Source of the DNA: Hippophae tibetana
Taxonomy: Eukaryota; Streptophyta; Magnoliopsida; Rosales; Elaeagnaceae
Assembly (NCBI GenBank): GCA_037013495.1
Contig: CM072806.1
Location: 20,039,501-20,103,500 of the forward strand
Length of the DNA: 64,000 bases
Reading direction: 5' to 3'
Both the position numbers and the translations under genes were made by a program. Under the pieces are notes generated by a model, which was given only the letters and a program-made list of their open reading frames with translations, was not told where the DNA came from and ran no database searches. This document shows, piece after piece, positions 59,511 to 64,000 of this stretch (within the stretch, counting starts at the first letter, position 1; the number at the start of each line of letters is the position of its first letter).

Positions 59511-61386
59511 TGATGAGTGCTCAAAAAGCACTAAAATAACCATGATTTTATACACATTAATTGATTAAAAATATATATATTTATATGTTTTATCATATAT
59601 TTATATAAATTTGTCTTTTTCGGAATCATGGGTATTTTTATTGTTTTTCAGGTATTTTGGCTTAAAAACATAACTTAAAGACTCAAAGAGGAATACTTGA
59701 AGCAATACATCACAAATATATTAATAAATAAATGGGGAAAGGTCAACAAATATGCAAAAATTGGACAAAATGGGTCAAAAAGGTCAAAAATATCAAAAAG
59801 GAGAAAAACGCGCCGCCACGCCGCCTAGCCGCGCGCGCAGCAGCGCCCAATCCCGTGCCAAGCTGCGCGCGGCTACTGTTCATCCGCGCAGAACTACACG
59901 CGCGGATACTGTTCATCTGCGCAGAACTGCGCGTAGCTACTGGTCATCCGCATAGAACTGCGCGCGCGGCTACTGTTCATTCACGGAGAACTGCGCGCGG
60001 CTACTATTCATCCGCGCGCGCCCAGCTACCTCCGCGTGCGCCGACGCCCGTTTCGCCCTATTTTTCACGTGCAGCCACCCCACGACGTCATGCTGACGTC
60101 ATCAATGACCTCAAAATTTTCATTACGCGTTTTTACATTTTTTTAACATTTTTTTACTCATTTTTTCTCTCCATCCTCACCTATAAATACCCCCCTTCCC
60201 TTCACTTCAAAACACACCTTCAATACCTCCAAATACATTCTTTTCTCTCTTTCTTTCTCTCTTTTCTTAGATTTTTAGGTTTCTTTAGTTTTTTCTTAGT
60301 TTTTCTTATGTTTTCTTAGTTTTTAGCTTTTCTTAGTTAATTTCTCTTAGTTTTAGAGTTCTTCCCTTTTTGGGAAGAATTAGTTATGTTTATGTAATTT
60401 ATTAGCTTTTTGATTCAATAAATGGGAGTGAAAATTCCGCTTGGAGTTTTTCCAGCAACGGGAATAGCGTCGAAGTTCTGTAAGGATTTTATTTTATTTA
60501 CAGTTATTTTTTATGCTTTATTCTTACATGTTATATTTAATTTGTCTGTGATTAAATTTAACTGTGCTGGCTGTTTAGTAAACATGATGTAATAATAACG
60601 TTGTTATGCTTGCGAAATATTAAATAGGTGAAAATCTCTAAAATGAATTGATTTTGTTTTTATTCAAGATTTTATATTAAGAATATTAGAGATAAATATA
60701 TTATTTTTCATTACAAGCTTAAACCTGAAAATTAGATTTTAAGGTTTAGTTATCCGATCTGATTTAGAATAGTGCTATTTTATTTTATGGTACAATCGCC
60801 CGGTAGTTAGAGTGAAGCTCTATTTCAAAAGTTTTTATAAGAATTATTATCTGAAAATGTATTGACGACATGTTTTCAGTAGTGGTTTTAAAACTTGAAA
60901 GTTAGTACTCGGATAACTAAATTCTTAGGTTTAATTTGGACACCTTGAATAAAGTTTAAACTGTCTAATCCCACCAAATGTGGCATTTAAATGGTTCATT
61001 TTCAATTTCTTAGAAAAAGGAATTAATTTAATTAAGCATATTAGTTATCAACCTCACCCATAGGTGTTAATTGATTTGTTTAGTTAACAAAGAATATCTA
61101 ACCCCACCAAAGGTGGTATTCATACAAAAAAGGGAGAATCAATAAATATCAATTCATATCTTTAATAACCTAGATAATATGAGCAAGCATAATTAACTTA
61201 GTTATTATATCCATAAATACTCTGCCATTATAAACAATAAAATTTGCATGAATGTTTATTGAATCTATGTTTATTTTTATGTAAGTAGATTAAAAACACA
61301 AAACCCCAAAATATCGTGACATGATGTTTAGGATTTAATTTCGTTTTTAAAAGTTTGAATAATAAATTAAAAACCACACACATTCC
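59511..61386 (+). repeat. right LTR of the non-coding element
   Basis: Aligned with the left LTR from TGATGAGTGCTC. It is longer in its GC-rich core because of a minisatellite at 59868-60015. It meets the duplicated chromovirus segment at CATTCC. Confidence 0.88.
59868..60015. repeat. GC-rich minisatellite in the right LTR
   Basis: About five units of 27-37 bp with the pattern GCTACTGTTCATCCGCGCAG followed by AACTGCGCGCG (starts near 59871, 59908, 59935, 59968, 59998). The left LTR has a single unit at about 54047-54080. This accounts for most of the length difference between the two LTRs. Confidence 0.85.
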
Positions 61387-61585
61387 CTCCAAAGCTTAAA
61401 ATATATCCTGTTTTTCATGTAAACATGCTGAAACCTTATCATGGAGACAAGGAAGACATGAGTTGAGGAGAATCCAATAGGGCACCTACCACAATGGTAA
61501 CCTCATTTGACAGGGAAATGGACTCAATCTTGGTGGATCGCCTTATCCAGCGTAGGGGTGTACCAAGTTATCGGGAATACTTAGT
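61384..61585 (+). repeat. 202-bp chromovirus segment, right copy
   Basis: Follows the right LTR of the inserted element directly (junction at CATTCCCTCC) and runs on into the chromodomain region and 3' LTR of the chromovirus. Partner of 53485-53686. Confidence 0.92.
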
Positions 61586-61717
61586 CAAATGGAAGAATGC
61601 TCTGAATGTAGAGACAAGTTGGGAACCTAAGGATTCTTTGTGTTAATTCAAAGATGACATAGAGAGGTTAAAGCTTGAAGGTGCGACGAGGGCGTCACGA
61701 ACTTGAGTTGGGGAAGG

Positions 61718-62352
61718 TGTTATGTCCCGCTCAAATTGTCCCACGAAATCCAAATAAATGGTGGTTGCCTAAAGGATCTATAATTTTCTACCTAAGAAAG
61801 TTCTAGAGTTACCTAGAGATGTCTAGAAAGAGCTAGAGTTGGATGGACTCAACTCAAGCTTTGAAGACCCTAGAATGTTCTAGAGCACGCTGGAGGGTGC
61901 TAGAATGGGTTGGAATATTCTAGAACATGTCGGATGGTTCATGAAGGATGTAGAAGCCGCTGGAAGCTTACGGAACATCCTAGAACTTGCATAAAGAAGC
62001 TAGACAAACCTAGAAGGCTCTAGAGTTGACTAGAAGGTCTTAGAACCTTGTGGCATATTGTACATAAAACTAGAACACTCTTGTATATTCTAGACTTAGA
62101 AGGATCTAGAAAGATGTGGCATAGTCTTAAGCTTGGTGCCACACTATAAATAGATCTATTGGTCTTCATTTGTATTCATCCTTGGAAATCTTGGGAATTC
62201 TTAGCATTTTGTAAGATGAACTCTCTCTAGAGCAATACAAAGCGTTCTTTACAAACTCTCTTTGGAGTTTCATTCGGATGCAAAGGCAGGCTTAGTGCAA
62301 CGGACAGTGCTAAATGTCGTACGATTGTTACTTGAAAAATAAGGTCGTGACA
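61718..62352 (+). repeat. chromovirus 3' LTR, with heat-shock-type elements
   Basis: 635 bp, begins TGTTATGTCCCGCTC and ends GTCGTGACA. The perfect element GAATATTCTAGAA recurs at 61913-61925, and the TATA box reads CTATAAATAG at 62144-62153. The neighbouring bases differ between the two LTRs but this core does not. Confidence 0.92.
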
Positions 62353-63585
62353 CTATGCTTCCCTATGTGTGGTTGGAGAACTCAAGAGTTGGAACAGGGA
62401 TATATGGGCCTCTTTTATACAACCTTCATAGTCCATCTTACTCTAGCATGCTAAATAGAAAAAAAAACTTTCCATTGGTTACCAGGAAAACAATAGAGAG
62501 CATTCCTCCCCTTCTAAATGGACCTTGATGGCCTAGTAAAGGAAACTATCTCTCACTTTTTTTGAGTTGTTATTTTATAAATGAACTATAAGATATCTTA
62601 TGCTTCTTTTTTGATAGGTGGCCTCACACAAACTCTTCCATCCTTGATTTATGAACAACCATAATATAAACTGATATTGGGTCACAGATTGGTAACTTAT
62701 GAAAAGTAGGGATTATTTCAGTCATATGAGTGATATGAACAGCTAGAAATGATTATCAATTTAAGGATAGAGATACGAATTTGAGCTCTTTATTTGACAC
62801 AATTTAACAGTTGATTCGTAAGGTAGGATTTTTACAACATGGATCCATATGAAATACAATGGATAATCTTCAGGTCGTCTAACATCTATGGAGACAAGGC
62901 ATCCCACGATAGGCTCCACGAATTGTAAAGGTTACTTGGAGGGCATCTCCTTCGAGATGGATCAAGGCTAATATAGATGGTACTGCTATTGGGTGGCCAA
63001 TATTATCTAGTTGTCCATGTATATTTCAAACATTAGGATCCTTCGTTAAGGGATATTTCTGAATCTCACTTGGGATCTTAGATGCTTTTGAGACAGAACT
63101 AGCGACGATCATTCATGCATTGATGTATGCTACCATCTTTAGGTTGTAAAAATTTTGGTTGGAGTCAAACTCCATTTATGTTGTCATTTTTGTTCGGACT
63201 CAATCACTTTCATTGTCATAGAGATAGTATTCTACTTGAGTTAATTGCTTAGAGAAAATTGCTTGCACGGAGTTCTACTATTCTCATGTTTATAGAGAGG
63301 GTAATGTTAAAGCTAATATTATAACCTCTATGGCTCCTAATATTTTTTCCTTACTTGGTGGTGGGATGTCTCACTATTCACTAGTCATTTTGTTTATTCA
63401 GATACTAACAATTAGTTGAATTATAGGATTTACTAAGATTTAGTTTATATTTTTTTCTCTATTTAATAATACTCGTAGAAGTGATTAAATGAGGAGGATG
63501 TTATGAAAGTGTCAACCTAATTGAGATGTTTTGATGAACCTACTGAGATATGTCATCTACAACCTTTTATTTAAAAAAGAAACTG

Positions 63586-64000
63586 TTTTTTCGCCTCACT
63601 TCCATCTACCATACATTTGATTTTTTTTATTACGGTATGCTTCTCTTTAAAACTAATTAAAAAAATTATATTTCATAGCTTACTATCCAAACAACTTTGT
63701 ATTTGACATACTTTTTTCCTTTGAATTTATTTTCTTTATTTTTTTACCATCCATGCATTTATATTTTTTATGATTGGACTTTTTTTTTAGTTTCAACCTT
63801 TACTTTTCGTTCTTTCTTATTTATTTTGAATAAGCATTTGCTTCTTTCTCTCTTTATAACAATCTATATTTTCTTTGATATAATAATCTATTGTTCACTT
63901 TGTTTCTAGACATGCAATCTATATGAAAGGGAAGTTGCTCACCATAGTGGACAAGGCGTCTTTTTATTTCTATTTAATTTTATCTTTTCTGTTTTATTTT
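63586..64000. other. AT-rich DNA at window end
   Basis: T-rich on the + strand, with no coding signal I trust. The 70-codon open frame near 63697 is low-complexity. Confidence 0.4.

Larger units (their letters stand above)
53687..61386 (+). mobile_element. large non-coding LTR element, Athila/Tat-like (fossil)
   Basis: Inserted in the chromovirus. The left LTR is 53687-55553 (TGATGAG...CTCATCA, 1,867 bp) and the right LTR 59511-61386. The primer-binding site TGGCGCCGTTG(C/T)CGGGGA, the type used by Athila/Tat elements, follows the left LTR. A polypurine-like GGTTGGGGGTTG precedes the right LTR. The internal 4 kb shows no gag or pol in any frame; it has low-complexity A- and T-rich DNA (55670-57000), a two-copy repeat (57035-57170), and short stretches I know from Athila-type elements (CTAAGCGCTGGATGGGAGGC, 57542; GAGGACAATGTAAGTTCTAG, 57822). 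Length and lack of genes fit a large derivative that moves only with helper proteins. The LTRs are about 97-98% alike, younger than its host element. Confidence 0.85.
49629..62352 (+). mobile_element. Ty3/gypsy chromovirus with nested element (fossil)
   Basis: Two LTRs of exactly 635 bp (49629-50263, 61718-62352), about 94% alike by eye. The target flanks share CTAT. Primer-binding site TTGGTATCAAAGC follows the 5' LTR, and polypurine AGTTGGGGAAGG precedes the 3' LTR. Parts: gag from 50309 (VPNPKTFNGV, FSDTATLWWRWR, FDDFKREFKGQFFP), zinc knuckle near 51420, protease ALVDTGASHNFF near 51650, integrase with zinc-binding end (GHPGIRH...CLVCQQDK, near 52525-52635), the core (SMDFI, SDRDPRF, DGQTERAN, 52710-53010), and a chromodomain (REYLVKWKNALNVETSWEP) near 61575-61630. 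The last is separated from the rest by an inserted LTR element. The coding part is broken, roughly half a dozen interruptions plus the insertion, and not every pol domain is recognisable. From LTR divergence, probably a few million years old. Confidence 0.92.
48690..63585 (+). mobile_element. L1-type LINE with RNase H, split by an LTR element nest
   Basis: Two pieces in the same orientation: 48690-49628 and 62353 to about 63585. The left piece starts inside reverse transcriptase (GTLSAPP and a LLYANDVIIFGHA-like box near 48725-48790, SYLGVSL near 48960, LGLHNLNLLNEAMLRKVFW-like near 49280-49330). The right piece has the zf-RVT-like part and then an RNase H domain (WIKANIDGTAIGWP near 62950; FETELATIIHALMYA near 63090; REGNVKAN near 63300), as in plant L1 elements with RNase H. 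The copy is 5'-truncated and carries many stops and frameshifts. The interruption is the chromovirus at 49629-62352. Confidence 0.75.

Noticed and set aside
59732-60319. Open frame of 195 codons across the LTR minisatellite
   Set aside because: It is produced by the GC-rich repeat. The left LTR has no equivalent frame, and the content is low-complexity Arg/Ala.

Overview
This window is plant nuclear DNA, almost certainly a eudicot; a legume is my guess from the style of the repeats, not a proof. It is AT-rich, has GT-AG introns, and is dominated by LTR retrotransposons and L1-type LINEs. Only two host genes are visible, both on the + strand: the 3' part of a chloroplast polynucleotide phosphorylase gene (PNP1-like, exons 2909-20951) and a complete-looking gene for a nuclear-envelope NEMP/PNET2 family protein (11 exons, 30875-39030, 515 codons plus stop).

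Layout. 1-1200: remnant of a Ty3/gypsy gag-protease region. 2909-3283: two PNPase exons of the second RNase PH core. 3284-11950: an 8.7 kb intron holding an L1 LINE (about 3560-10850) that is split by a complete-looking Ty1/copia element (5165-10207, minus strand, 5-bp target duplication aacac). 11951-15351: seven more exons (end of the core, KH domain, most of S1), with copia fragments in one intron. 15352-20702: a 5.35 kb intron carrying two copia remnants joined head to head inside their integrase regions. 20703-20951: last exon, with a frameshift close to its end. 21100-30870: AT-rich intergenic DNA with an LTR-like direct repeat, a Mutator-like (FAR1-type) transposase remnant and a copia RNase H remnant. 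30875-39030: NEMP gene, whose introns hold a solo LTR, a foldback element, a promoter-like block with five G-boxes, and tandem repeats. 39250-45140: a MITE-like element and two L1 fragments in opposite orientations. 45950-48560: copia gag plus LTR-like DNA. 48690-63585: an L1 LINE split by a 12.7 kb nest: a Ty3/gypsy chromovirus (49629-62352, 635-bp LTRs) that itself contains a large LTR element of Athila/Tat style (53687-61386) with no recognisable protein-coding domain.

How it fits together. The two host genes act in different compartments (plastid RNA processing and decay; nuclear envelope) and nothing suggests they work together. The nesting order gives a relative history: LINE insertions first, then copia or chromovirus, then the non-coding Athila-like element. 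The signals I find most worth checking are a perfect three-unit heat-shock element kept in both chromovirus LTRs, a triplicated primer-binding site and LTR minisatellite growth in the non-coding element, a 202-bp duplication flanking that element (too long for a target-site duplication), a promoter-like block inside a NEMP intron, and the C-terminal frameshift of PNPase.
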